The notes under the pieces: generated by a model
Database searches by the model: none
What the model saw: only the letters and a program-made list of their open reading frames with translations
What the model was told of the DNA's origin: nothing
Made by a program: the position numbers and the translations under genes
Shown here: positions 45,510-54,030 of the stretch, piece by piece
How the letters are laid out: every line of letters starts with the position of its first letter
Position numbering within the stretch: the first letter of the stretch is position 1
Origin: Candidatus Obscuribacterales bacterium
GTDB lineage: Bacteria; Cyanobacteriota; Vampirovibrionia; Obscuribacterales; Obscuribacteraceae
Reading direction: 5' to 3'
Assembly (NCBI GenBank): GCA_019750335.1
Contig: JAIEOQ010000003.1
Location: 62,001 to 126,000, forward strand
Length of the DNA stretch: 64,000 nucleotides

Positions 45510-46940
45510 ATGAATGATCTAGTCCTTATCCTTTCCATTCCTATCGCCGCGACTTTATTGGCGATCTTCTGTCCGAAGATAGCCGTGCTTTCGCGTACCG
45601 TTTCTCTGGCGCTATGGTTTTATTTCGCTATTCTCGTTTATCTGTTCGCGCCTTTGTTTGCCAGCAAGCAAGCGATTTATTTATTTGCCGGACTGAGCGC
45701 AGATAGAATTGCTGCTGCTTTCATTCTTTTGACGGTGATCATTTCTGCTTCGGCTATTACTCAAGCCGGAATCTTTTTTGAACATGAGCTCTTAAGCGAA
45801 AATCCGGCTGAGAATTTACATGTAAGACAGTTCTATATATTGGCCATGCTTTTCTTGCTCTCAATGATCACCGTCTTTTTTTGCCAGAATCTCGGCTTTC
45901 TTTGGATGAGTATTGAGGCGACCACATTGCTTTCGGCCGGGCTGGTTTATTTCCATCGCAGTCAAAATTCATTGGAGGCGACCTGGAAATATTTCATCAT
46001 TTGTAGTGTCGGCATTGCTCTGGCGCTTTTGGGCGTTGTGCTTATTTACGCTTCAAGCCAGTATGCTTGTTCGGAAGGGACTTTAGCCATTCCGGAGTTA
46101 ATTAGATTAGCCGGCTTATTAAACATTCCTTTGTTCAAGCTTGGCTTTATCTTCGCTTTTCTTGGTTTTGCCACTAAGTCCGGTGTCTTTCCGTTGCACA
46201 GTTGGCTTCCGGACGCTTATTCGGAAGCTCCGGCGCCGGCCTCGGCCATGTTCTCCGGAGCTCTTTTGAACTGTGCTCTTTATGCGATTATGCGTCTTTG
46301 TGATATCTGTCGAGCCAGCGGTCATTTTGCAGCGGCTTTCAGCATACTTCTGTGGGCCGGTTCCATTACCGTAATTGCTGCCGCAATTTTTCTTGTTCAC
46401 CAGCATGGTATAAAAAGGTTGTGGGCATATTCCAGTATTGAAAATGCTGGCTTGATGTTGGTGGCTATTGCCACCGGTTCATGGTCGCTTTTTTTGCTAC
46501 AGGCGGCAAACCATAGTTTGGCAAAAACTTCTTTATTCCTGCTTTCGGGAAATATTATTCAAGCAACCGGCACGAAACAGTTGAAAGATATTCGCGGTGT
46601 TCTTACTTTCTGTCCGGTATGGGGAGTTCTTCTTGCCCTCTCGGCTTTTGCTGTTACCGGTGTCCCGCCTTTCGGAGTATTCATCAGTGAGTGGCTCATC
46701 TTAAATGAACTGATGGTCATGGGACAATTTTTACCGGTGGCAATACTGCTTGCCGGTTTAGCTTTGGCTTTTATTGCGGTTTCAGTTCATTTGGGGCAGA
46801 TTTTGTTCGGTGTTCCGAAAAAGAATTTTCGTATATTCAGACCGACCCTTTCAAGTTTAGTGCCGGGACTTCTTCTTTTGGGTTCGCTTGTTCTGGGCTT
46901 TACAGTCACACCTTCTCTTCTTGCGGTGTTTACGCCATGA
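45510..46940 (+). CDS. HyfF-like antiporter-type membrane subunit
   Basis: A second NuoL/M/N-type subunit, 476 residues with about 14 helices. Conserved features: LWMSIEATTLLSAGLVY (Glu in helix 5), FPLHSWLPDAYSEAPAPASAMFSGALLN (the antiporter signature around 225-250) and HGIKRLWAYSSIENAGLML (Lys). With the B-type subunit it gives two putative ion-pumping modules, as in Hyf/Ehr clusters. It overlaps the G-type gene by 4 bp. Confidence 0.9.
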   Translation: MNDLVLILSIPIAATLLAIFCPKIAVLSRTVSLALWFYFAILVYLFAPLFASKQAIYLFAGLSADRIAAAFILLTVIISASAITQAGIFFEHELLSENPAENLHVRQFYILAMLFLLSMITVFFCQNLGFLWMSIEATTLLSAGLVYFHRSQNSLEATWKYFIICSVGIALALLGVVLIYASSQYACSEGTLAIPELIRLAGLLNIPLFKLGFIFAFLGFATKSGVFPLHSWLPDAYSEAPAPASAMFSGALLNCALYAIMRLCDICRASGHFAAAFSILLWAGSITVIAAAIFLVHQHGIKRLWAYSSIENAGLMLVAIATGSWSLFLLQAANHSLAKTSLFLLSGNIIQATGTKQLKDIRGVLTFCPVWGVLLALSAFAVTGVPPFGVFISEWLILNELMVMGQFLPVAILLAGLALAFIAVSVHLGQILFGVPKKNFRIFRPTLSSLVPGLLLLGSLVLGFTVTPSLLAVFTP

Positions 46941-48412
46941 TTTCAATTATAGAACCGAAAGATGAAATGGAACTTTTGCCGGCGCTTAAGCAATGGCTGC
47001 AAAATGATGAGCATAGACTTGGCTTGATCACCAGTTTGGATGGCAAGCAGTTGGTTACTCTGTTGCTTGACCTTGCTTCTCGTCAAGCAAAATGTTGGAT
47101 AACCGAATTCGCTGGCGACAGCTATAGAAGCTTTACTTCAAGTGTTCCGCAGGCACACTGGTTTGAACGAGCGCTTTTCGATATGTATGGACTGTTGCCG
47201 AAAGGACATCCGCGCCTGAAACCGGCATTGCTCAATGAGGCCTATTCAGGGATCTTTGCCCCTTTACGATCCCTTGCCGAGCATGACGAGGGGAAAAGTT
47301 ATGAACGTGATTTGAGTTATATGGATGTTGGCGGAGAGGGTGTATATGAAGTGCCGGTCGGACCGGTGCATGCCGGCATTATTGAGCCCGGGCATTTCCG
47401 GCTGAGCTGTATGGGAGAAAGGATTCTCAATCTGGAAATTCGGCTCGGATTTTTGCATCGCGGTGTTGAGAAAAGGTTGACTGAAGTGCCGTTGACCAAA
47501 ACACGATTTATTGCCGAAGCGGTTGCCAGTGATACGGCAGCGGCCAATGCCATCGCTTCGGCCCAAGCCATTGAGTCGCTGGCGGGCTTGGTGGTGCCGG
47601 AAAAAGCTGTCTGCCTGCGCGCGTTGGCTCTTGAAATTGAACGTCTTTCCATGCATGTTTGTGATCTTGGCGGTATGGCCGCGGATTTAGGTTGTGGCGC
47701 TATCAGTGCAGCCTTTTCCCGCTTGCGCGGATCCGTATTTCGTTTGGGTGAGCTTCTCTCCGGCTCGCGTTTTTTACGCGCTTATATTTTGCCTGGTGGT
47801 GTTGCCCGTGATGCCGATCGTTATTTGGCGGAATTCGCTAGAACGTTGAAACCTTTAAGAAAAGAGCTGAATGTCGTAATTGACAGCTTTATTTCCGATG
47901 CAATGGTTTTGGAGCGTCTGGACGGTGTCGGCGTATTGTCGCCTGCCTTTGCCAAAGAGTTTGGTCTTGTCGGTGTGGCCGGCAGGGCCAGTGCCGTCTC
48001 CTATGATGTTCGCAAAGTTTTCCAAAATAAAATCCTACCGGAACCACGTATTCGTTTTGAATCAGCCGGTGATGCTTTGTCGCGGACGAAAATTCGCGTG
48101 TTCGAAATAGGTACAAGCTTGGATTTGATTGAGCAGCTTCTTGCTTCTTTGCCTTCCGGTCCGATTGCGGTTGCCGCTCCGGAGCTACTTGTGCCCGATA
48201 GTATTGCCGTAGGTATTGTCGAAGCCTTTCGTGGTGAGCTAATCCACATGATTTCTACGGACAATAAAGGAAGAATAAAACGCTATGCGGTGAAGGACCC
48301 GAGCTTGAACAATTGGACCGGTTTGGCCATTGCTGTCAGAAACAATTTCCTGGCCGATTTTCCGGTTTGCAATAAAAGTTTTGGTTTGTCATACAGTGGC
48401 CATGATTTGTGA
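46937..48412 (+). CDS. HyfG-like large subunit lacking NiFe ligands
   Basis: A 491-residue protein fusing a NuoC-like N-domain (about 1-110, ending ERALFDMYGLLPKGHPRL) to a NuoD/hydrogenase large-subunit domain (about 130-491; PVGPVHAGIIEPGHFRL, LGFLHRGVEKRL, ALEIERLSMHVCDLGGMA). In hydrogenases two CxxC pairs hold Ni-Fe. Here the first site reads EAVASDTAAAN (Ala197 and Thr200 in place of Cys), and the C-terminus ends NKSFGLSYSGHDL where the second CxxC should be. No C-terminal maturation tail exists. It cannot carry a NiFe centre; this is the mark of Ehr-type complexes. Confidence 0.9.
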   Translation: MISIIEPKDEMELLPALKQWLQNDEHRLGLITSLDGKQLVTLLLDLASRQAKCWITEFAGDSYRSFTSSVPQAHWFERALFDMYGLLPKGHPRLKPALLNEAYSGIFAPLRSLAEHDEGKSYERDLSYMDVGGEGVYEVPVGPVHAGIIEPGHFRLSCMGERILNLEIRLGFLHRGVEKRLTEVPLTKTRFIAEAVASDTAAANAIASAQAIESLAGLVVPEKAVCLRALALEIERLSMHVCDLGGMAADLGCGAISAAFSRLRGSVFRLGELLSGSRFLRAYILPGGVARDADRYLAEFARTLKPLRKELNVVIDSFISDAMVLERLDGVGVLSPAFAKEFGLVGVAGRASAVSYDVRKVFQNKILPEPRIRFESAGDALSRTKIRVFEIGTSLDLIEQLLASLPSGPIAVAAPELLVPDSIAVGIVEAFRGELIHMISTDNKGRIKRYAVKDPSLNNWTGLAIAVRNNFLADFPVCNKSFGLSYSGHDL

Positions 48413-48420
48413 GGTTTTCT

Positions 48421-49182
48421 ATGCTTGATCTTTTATTTCAAATCATGAAAAAAGGGTGCGTCACCCAACAAGCACTTTTCCCCTTGCGCGAAGAGCATTG
48501 TTTAGGTTTGCCTTCTTTGGAATCAAATAAAAGTTGCCTTGGCGAGATCTGTGCTGAATGTATGCAAATGTGCCCAACTGCAGCTATTTCTATCGAGAGT
48601 GGTGCGAGTGCGAAAGTCACTTTGGATATAGGATCGTGCATCGGTTGCGGACTTTGCGTATCCGGCTGTCCGGAGCGGCTTTTCAAAAATGACTTACGCA
48701 CGGATCTGGCAGTAAATGATTTGAATTCACTTGTAATTACAAATGAATGGAAGCTTGCAGACAAACCGAACAAACCCCGAAGAAAACTACCATTTAGAAA
48801 TTCGCTTGCTGTGCGTGTAGTATCCACCGGTTGCTCCGCTTGCGATTCGGAAATTGGTGCTGCCGGAAATCCTATTTTTGATATGGAACGTTTTGGCGTA
48901 CAAGTAGTAGCTTCTCCACGCATGGCTGATGCGTTGCTTATCACCGGACCTGTTCCCAGCTCCATGCATGAAGCGGTCAAACGAACATACGAAGCCATGT
49001 CCAATCCGCGTATTGTAGTTGCTGTCGGTACTTGTGCCATCTCCGGCGGTGTACATCACGACGGTTATGCGCAAGCCAATGGGATTAAGGATATTTTGCC
49101 GGTTGATATATTTATACCCGGCTGCCCGCCCCATCCCTGGAGTATAATTCATGGACTGATGTTGGCCATGGGTAGGGTTTGA
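48421..49182 (+). CDS. Ferredoxin-HyfI/NuoB fusion, small subunit
   Basis: A 253-residue protein joining two subunits that are separate in E. coli Hyf. Residues ~35-105 hold a two-cluster ferredoxin (CAECMQMCP, its first Cys set back by four residues, and CIGCGLCVSGCPERLF). Residues ~125-253 are a NuoB/small-subunit domain whose proximal [4Fe-4S] ligands are intact: TGCSACDSE, VGTCAISGGVHH and PGCPPHPW. So the electron wire is complete though the NiFe site is lost. I start at ATG 48421 with GAGG 7 nt upstream; a GTG at 48409 overlaps the previous stop. Confidence 0.9.
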   Translation: MLDLLFQIMKKGCVTQQALFPLREEHCLGLPSLESNKSCLGEICAECMQMCPTAAISIESGASAKVTLDIGSCIGCGLCVSGCPERLFKNDLRTDLAVNDLNSLVITNEWKLADKPNKPRRKLPFRNSLAVRVVSTGCSACDSEIGAAGNPIFDMERFGVQVVASPRMADALLITGPVPSSMHEAVKRTYEAMSNPRIVVAVGTCAISGGVHHDGYAQANGIKDILPVDIFIPGCPPHPWSIIHGLMLAMGRV

Positions 49183-49185
49183 TTT

Positions 49186-50235
49186 GTGACTAATAAAACG
49201 GCGATTATTTTTGGCGCATTGCTGTGCTTGATGCAGCAGAACATGGCTTGTGCTCATTACGATCATTCAACAAGCATTAAAGCTAAAGAAACACAAAAAA
49301 ATCAAATTTCCGTCGCTTCAACTTTCGACCCCTGGAAGCTTCTTGAATTTGCTTTGACTCCGGCTTATGCTTCATCGTCACAAGTGAGCATTACAATCGA
49401 AGGTGATTATCGGATAATTCGTTCCAATGGGTTGCCGGATCACGCAACCGGTTCTTTTCCTAACTCCGGTAATCCAAATCGTATTAGCGAACAACATTAT
49501 GTTTTTCGCGTACCTCTAAAACCAGTGGAAAGCTCAGTTCTAACTCCCCTTGGTATGAATCCATTTGGTATTGCGGTAAACGGTATCCCTTTTGATCCTG
49601 GTGCGGCTGAATGGTGGCAAGGCGATCGAAGCTCAGGCTGGCAATATGAAGCCATGGCTTTAGGACCGCGTTTAGGTCTGGATCAAAATAATGCTCATGT
49701 TCAACCGAACGGCTCTTATCATTATCACGGTATTCCGGTTGGACTTTTAGATGAGTTAAGTCGAGCGCCAAAGCCTGTGTTGCTTGGTTATGCTGCCGAC
49801 GGTTTTCCAATTTACGGTCCGTACGGACACAGCAATTCTAAAGATAGTCGTTCTGGTTTGGCTAAATTAAGGTCAAGCTACAGAGTTAAATATGGCAGTC
49901 GAAGTGGCGGTCCCCAAGGAACTTATGATGGGCTTTTTACCCAAGATTATGAATATGTCAAAGGTTTGGGTGAATTGGATGAATGCAACGGGCGCTTTGC
50001 TGTAACAAGCGAATACCCCCAAGGCATTTATCATTATGTGATTACTGATACATTTCCTTTTATTCCGCGTCAGTACAAAGGAACACCGGATTCGACTTTC
50101 AGGCGTCGTCCGCCGGGCGGACGCGGACCAGGCGGTATGCATCAGCACCCTCCTGGCGGTCCGGGGCGTCCCGGTTTTCATCCTCCAGATGGACCACCAA
50201 GATTTGATCAAGAACCGCCACCGTTTGAGTGGTAA
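49186..50235 (+). CDS. Exported YHYH-domain protein
   Basis: A 349-residue protein starting at GTG (AGGG 9 nt upstream), 3 nt after the hydrogenase-like operon. It has an N-terminal signal sequence (about 1-22). A YHYH domain at ~85-290 includes MNPFGIAVNGIPFDPGAAE, the eponymous YHYHGIPVGLL near 180, DGFPIYGPYG, and the closing DECNGRF / GIYHYVITDTFPFIPR. The C-terminus (about 300-349) is Pro/Gly/His-rich. The domain occurs in many exported proteins and its function is not known; the His clusters suggest metal binding. Its linkage suggests a periplasmic accessory of the membrane complex, which is inference. Confidence 0.85.
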   Translation: MTNKTAIIFGALLCLMQQNMACAHYDHSTSIKAKETQKNQISVASTFDPWKLLEFALTPAYASSSQVSITIEGDYRIIRSNGLPDHATGSFPNSGNPNRISEQHYVFRVPLKPVESSVLTPLGMNPFGIAVNGIPFDPGAAEWWQGDRSSGWQYEAMALGPRLGLDQNNAHVQPNGSYHYHGIPVGLLDELSRAPKPVLLGYAADGFPIYGPYGHSNSKDSRSGLAKLRSSYRVKYGSRSGGPQGTYDGLFTQDYEYVKGLGELDECNGRFAVTSEYPQGIYHYVITDTFPFIPRQYKGTPDSTFRRRPPGGRGPGGMHQHPPGGPGRPGFHPPDGPPRFDQEPPPFEW

Positions 50236-50302
50236 TTCTCAGCTTGAACTTTTTTGTGTCTTTTGACGTAACAAAAATAGTTGAGGCTTAGAGGTTACTT
50301 TT

Positions 50303-50644
50303 ATGCGAAAAATTATCACTGTTGGCTCTGTTTTCTCGTTGATTGCTGGTTTGGTCGTATGCACTGTTAATCAGTCGTCAGAAGCTAAGCCATGGCCTGA
50401 CGGTGTAGATGCCAGACAAAATAAGCAAGAAGAACGGATTGATCAAGGGATTAATTCCGGTGCTTTGACGAAGCGTGAGGCAAAAATTCTTGATAAACGC
50501 CAGAATATTTTGAAAAATCGAGAATCTATTTTACGCACCACAGGTCAAAAGTTATCTCATGCTGAGCGTGGACGTTTGGAAAAACGTCAAAATAAATTGA
50601 GCAATAAAATACATGCTCAAAAACACGATAAACAAAAAGCATAG
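50303..50644 (+). CDS. Small exported protein with helical repeat motif
   Basis: A 113-residue protein with a signal peptide (about 1-28, cleavage near SEA). The mature part is basic and helical with the motif RIDQGINSGALTKREAKILDKRQ followed by LSHAERGRLEKRQNKLS, split into two similar helix pairs. The same pattern occurs in small exported proteins of Proteobacteria and in the minus-strand gene at 50736 nearby. A regularly spaced acid/base pattern recalls Spy/CpxP-like periplasmic stress proteins, but I cannot claim homology. Function unknown. Confidence 0.75.
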   Translation: MRKIITVGSVFSLIAGLVVCTVNQSSEAKPWPDGVDARQNKQEERIDQGINSGALTKREAKILDKRQNILKNRESILRTTGQKLSHAERGRLEKRQNKLSNKIHAQKHDKQKA

Positions 50645-50663
50645 TTAAATCGATTCGTTGTTG

Positions 50664-50713
50664 TAAAAAAAATCGTCTGCCTGGGTTTGCTTTTGCATTC
50701 TCAGGCAGACGAT
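50664..50713 (-). terminator. Intrinsic terminator between two convergent small genes
   Basis: ATCGTCTGCCTG (50672-50683) pairs perfectly with CAGGCAGACGAT (50702-50713). On the minus strand eight T follow, so it mainly ends the leftward gene at 50736; its place between convergent genes lets it serve both. Confidence 0.9.
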
Positions 50714-50735
50714 AACTGTGGGGTAGTTAAGGCTT

Positions 50736-51146
50736 TTATCTAATATTGCGATCGCGCAGTTCTTGCCATAAGCGTGCTTGCAAATCGGCAACTTTACTAT
50801 TTAGTTTGTTACGTTCGTTGCGACTTAATCTGCCGTCAGCACTGTAGCGAGCTTGCATTTGATCGATTTGACGCTGGCGATTCATCAAGCTGTTAGCTTC
50901 GCCACGTGTCAATCGTCCGCTAGCTATTCCGCGTGAGATTGCTGCGTTGACTCCGTTTTGAGTCATATCTACTCTGTTGTTACCGAATCCGCCTTGTGGA
51001 TTGTAACTAGGGTTATAACCATAATAGCCACGATTTGGTCCGTTATTACGGCGCCAATCGTCGGCATTGGCCGGTTGGCTGATTGAGAAACCCAGGCAAA
51101 CAAGACTGCCTAGTACGAATAAGTTTTTTGCTGATAGTTTAAGCAT
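50736..51146 (-). CDS. Small exported protein, paralogue of the gene at 50303
   Basis: A 136-residue protein starting at ATG 51146 with AAGGA 7 nt upstream (the frame also opens at TTG 51152). Signal peptide at about 1-28 (to PANA). A Gly/Asn/Tyr/Arg-rich linker follows (NNGPNRGYYGYNPSYNPQGGFGNN, shown in parts: NNGPNRGYYGYNP). Then comes the motif ISRGIASGRLTRGEANSLMNRQRQI and LSRNERNKLNSKVADL, the same pattern as the convergent neighbour. Function unknown; both are probably periplasmic. Confidence 0.75.
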   Translation of the reverse strand: MLKLSAKNLFVLGSLVCLGFSISQPANADDWRRNNGPNRGYYGYNPSYNPQGGFGNNRVDMTQNGVNAAISRGIASGRLTRGEANSLMNRQRQIDQMQARYSADGRLSRNERNKLNSKVADLQARLWQELRDRNIR

Positions 51147-51238
51147 GATCAATCCTTATTATGTTCTCGAACGACTAATCGGATAACTAATCGACAAGAC
51201 TCTCAATCAATTGAATGAGTTCCCGGTCTAGAAATAAA

Positions 51239-51412
51239 TTAGGCGCAGTTGAGCGGGAACCGGAAAGCCAATATTTTGGCGCTGACAGCCTGGTTCTTTT
51301 TAGCTGATTCGGATTTTTCTTTGTTTTGTCCGATTGTTGCAACACAGCCATTTCTGTTGGCTCTCATGCTTTTAACTAGATTCAGACTAATAACTTTAGA
51401 ACGCGTATACAT
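51239..51412 (-). CDS. Small basic protein of unknown function
   Basis: A 57-residue basic protein starting at ATG 51412. The very good ribosome site GGGAGGA, 7 nt upstream, makes it likely real despite its size. The sequence is rich in Lys, Ser, Asn and Ala, with two cysteines (CVATIG and the C-terminal NCA), and no membrane segment. I recognise no family. A strong hairpin lies directly before the ribosome site (51424-51442), hinting at regulated translation. Confidence 0.55.
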   Translation of the reverse strand: MYTRSKVISLNLVKSMRANRNGCVATIGQNKEKSESAKKNQAVSAKILAFRFPLNCA

Positions 51413-51423
51413 TTTAATCCTCC

Positions 51424-51442
51424 CAAGTGGCACCGCCACTTG
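51424..51442 (-). promoter_or_regulatory. Perfect inverted repeat before a small gene
   Basis: CAAGTGGC and GCCACTTG flank a 3-nt centre, an 8-bp perfect stem touching the ribosome site of the gene at 51239. It may be an operator or a translation-controlling hairpin. The rest of gap 51443-51736 shows no clear gene or RNA; a near-palindrome (CTCAATCAA/TTGAATGAG) lies at 51202-51219. Confidence 0.5.
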
Positions 51443-51736
51443 AACTATAAAACTTTGAACTTTCAATCGGATTCAATACTCTCATTATGACCCGACTGTA
51501 TGCATTATGTAAGCCGGGAAAGCCATAGAGAATTTCGAGCTCTATATCCTTCTGTAGTATTGCGATACGGACTTTTTTAGTTGTTGCGTATAAGGGTAAC
51601 CTATAAAGCTTTTTGACCCCAAATGACTGCTTGGCTGCCTGCCAGACAGTTTATAAAGTGGCGAATGAGCAATCAACAACCAGCGTAAGCCGCGTATGCT
51701 CAGCCGTATCGGGTTTAAGCAAAGACAGAGGGAAAA

Positions 51737-53986
51737 ATGAGCTTGAAAAGTTGGCAAGATGTAGACGCTAGTCTGAATCCGGCATATTTTGCCGATTTTT
51801 TGGCAGTTTGTTCGGCAAACGAACAAATATCTGCCTATAAGATGATGGCTATGGAGCTATTAGAGATAAAGCCCGGTCAGTCTTTACTGAATGCCGGTTG
51901 CGGTAGTGGCGAGGATACCAAAAATCTTGCGTTGAAAGTTGGCTCGGATGGTGTTGTTCTAGGTATCGATAAAAGCGCTGCCTTAATCGGTATATGCCAA
52001 CAAAAAAATCAACCGTCTGCTGTGAATATTGATTATCGAGTTGACGACATACATGATCTGCAATTGCGCGATCATTCTTTTGATCGAATTTTTGTCGATC
52101 GTGTTTTTCAACATTTGCAAAATCCAGCTCTTGCTTTGAGCGAACTAAAAAGAGTATTGAAACCCAATGGACTAATGGTCATAGCTGATCCTTCTTGGTC
52201 GAGCTTGAAAATCAAATCTTATGACAATGAAATTACTAAATCGATATTGCAATGCCAGGGCAAGCTTATTCCTAATTACCATATAACAGATGAACTGCCG
52301 GATTTATTCCAAGAAGCTGGTCTGGAAATACAAGTTTGTAAAAATGGTGAAATTGGTTTGACTAGTTTTGCCGAAGCAAATCAAGTCATGCTTTTAGAAG
52401 CGGCTTGCACCCAAGCTCTCCAAGATGGGTTTATTACCGATCATGAGCTTTCTTTGTGGTTTGCCGAGTTGCAAGGTCAAGATGCGCAAAAAATATTTAA
52501 AGCAAGTATTTCTGGCGTTGCTTTTTTAGTAAAAAAGATCCCTTGTGACAAGATTACAACCCTTGTTGTCGAACCGGCAAAAGAAGCTACTTTAGTAAAC
52601 GATGTACATTGCCAATTGAATGCCACTCGTGTTGAACAAGTGCTTTATATTTCCACGCTGAAGCAATTGCAAGCTGAAATAAAACGTTGTGCCCTTGCTA
52701 AAAAATCTGTTTGTATTGTTGGTGGGCGTCATGCTATGGGCAGCCAACAGTTTGCCACTGATGCGGTTTTATTTGATCTGACAAAAATGAATCGACTGCT
52801 CGATTTCGATTACGAAGCTGGGTTTGTTACTGTTGAATCCGGAATACAATGGCCGCAGTTGATTCGTGAACTCAAAGAAAAACAAAAGAACAATAAACAT
52901 AAATGGACCATTGCCCAAAAACAAACCGGTGCTGACCGGCTTAGCTTAGGTGGTGCTGTTTCTGCCAATGTACATGGACGCGGCTTAAATATGGCGCCTT
53001 TTGTTCAAGATATTGAAGAGCTAACTCTGGTTAGTTGTGATGGAAGTTTGCTTAAGCTCAATCGTCATGAAAATAGCCAATTATTCAGTCTGGTTGTTGG
53101 CGGTTACGGCCTCTTTGGTGTTATCTACAGCATCAAATTGCGTTTAGTACCGCAAGTCTGCCTATTAAGAGAAGTGGAAATCTCTTCTGTTGATATGGTT
53201 GCGGAAAAATTTGAAAAGCTCAGAGCAAATGGTTGTACTTATGCTGATTTTCAATTCTCAATCGACAATAAATCGCCCGCATTTTTGCACAAAGGAATTT
53301 TAAGCTCTTACAAACCGGTAGAAGAAGAAATTTCAGCGATGCCGCCGGTTGTTCTTTCAGCAAAGAAATGGCATTCGCTTGTACATTTAGCTCATAAAGA
53401 TAAAAACAAAGCTTTTAATACTTTTGCCAGCCACTATCTTTTAACTAGCGGACAAAAATACCTTTCTGATGATTTTCAATTGGCAAATTATCTTGATTAT
53501 TATCATGAAGAGATTGATGCTCTGGATCCCCACTGCATAAAAGGCAGTGAAATAATTACAGAGCTATATGTTCCGATTGATAAATTGGCTGATTTTATGC
53601 GGCAAGCGGCAACTCTTCTTAAAGATGCCGATGTGATTTATGGAACGGTAAGACTAATCAAAAAAGATAAAGAAACTTTTCTGCCCTGGGCAAATAAAGA
53701 CTTTGCTTGCATTATTTTCAATTTGCATGTCATACATAACCAAGAGGATATTGTTCGTGTCGCTGAGTTGTTGCGAGGTTTGATTGACTTAGCAATGCAG
53801 AGAGAAGGCAGCTACTACTTGACATATCACAAGTTCGCGCGGAAAGACCAAGTGGAGACTTGTTATCCACAATTCAAGAAGTTTCTGGCGATGAAATTAA
53901 AATATGACCCTAATGAGCTGTTTCAAAGCAATTGGTATCGTCATTACAAGCAGATGTTCGTTGGCGAAGCTGATTTAAAGGCGTGA
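51737..53986 (+). CDS. Methyltransferase-FAD oxidase fusion protein
   Basis: A 749-residue protein of two enzyme domains. Residues ~35-210 form a SAM-dependent methyltransferase (LLNAGCGSGEDTKNLAL, GIDKSAALI, LSELKRVLKPNGLMVIADPSW). Residues ~300-749 form an FAD-linked oxidase of the vanillyl-alcohol-oxidase type: VCIVGGRHAMGSQ (FAD loop), SLGGAVSANVHGRGLNMAPFVQDI and GYGLFGVIYSIKLRLVP, ending YDPNELFQSNWYRHY. I know of no described enzyme with this pairing; the substrate is unknown. The join around 270-300 is in one clean frame. The gene stands alone, 45 bp before the carbonic anhydrase. Confidence 0.85.
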   Translation: MSLKSWQDVDASLNPAYFADFLAVCSANEQISAYKMMAMELLEIKPGQSLLNAGCGSGEDTKNLALKVGSDGVVLGIDKSAALIGICQQKNQPSAVNIDYRVDDIHDLQLRDHSFDRIFVDRVFQHLQNPALALSELKRVLKPNGLMVIADPSWSSLKIKSYDNEITKSILQCQGKLIPNYHITDELPDLFQEAGLEIQVCKNGEIGLTSFAEANQVMLLEAACTQALQDGFITDHELSLWFAELQGQDAQKIFKASISGVAFLVKKIPCDKITTLVVEPAKEATLVNDVHCQLNATRVEQVLYISTLKQLQAEIKRCALAKKSVCIVGGRHAMGSQQFATDAVLFDLTKMNRLLDFDYEAGFVTVESGIQWPQLIRELKEKQKNNKHKWTIAQKQTGADRLSLGGAVSANVHGRGLNMAPFVQDIEELTLVSCDGSLLKLNRHENSQLFSLVVGGYGLFGVIYSIKLRLVPQVCLLREVEISSVDMVAEKFEKLRANGCTYADFQFSIDNKSPAFLHKGILSSYKPVEEEISAMPPVVLSAKKWHSLVHLAHKDKNKAFNTFASHYLLTSGQKYLSDDFQLANYLDYYHEEIDALDPHCIKGSEIITELYVPIDKLADFMRQAATLLKDADVIYGTVRLIKKDKETFLPWANKDFACIIFNLHVIHNQEDIVRVAELLRGLIDLAMQREGSYYLTYHKFARKDQVETCYPQFKKFLAMKLKYDPNELFQSNWYRHYKQMFVGEADLKA

Positions 53987-54030
53987 TATCATAACTCTGT
54001 TGACGCCTGAATCTAAGCGGGAGTAGCAGA

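Noticed and set aside
46937..48412. Functional NiFe hydrogenase
   Set aside because: Both ligand CxxC pairs are missing and no hyp maturation genes are in view, so H2 chemistry is not supported.
48438..49040. 200-residue minus-strand frame
   Set aside because: Lies opposite the ferredoxin-small subunit gene, whose cysteine motifs are clear; a shadow frame.
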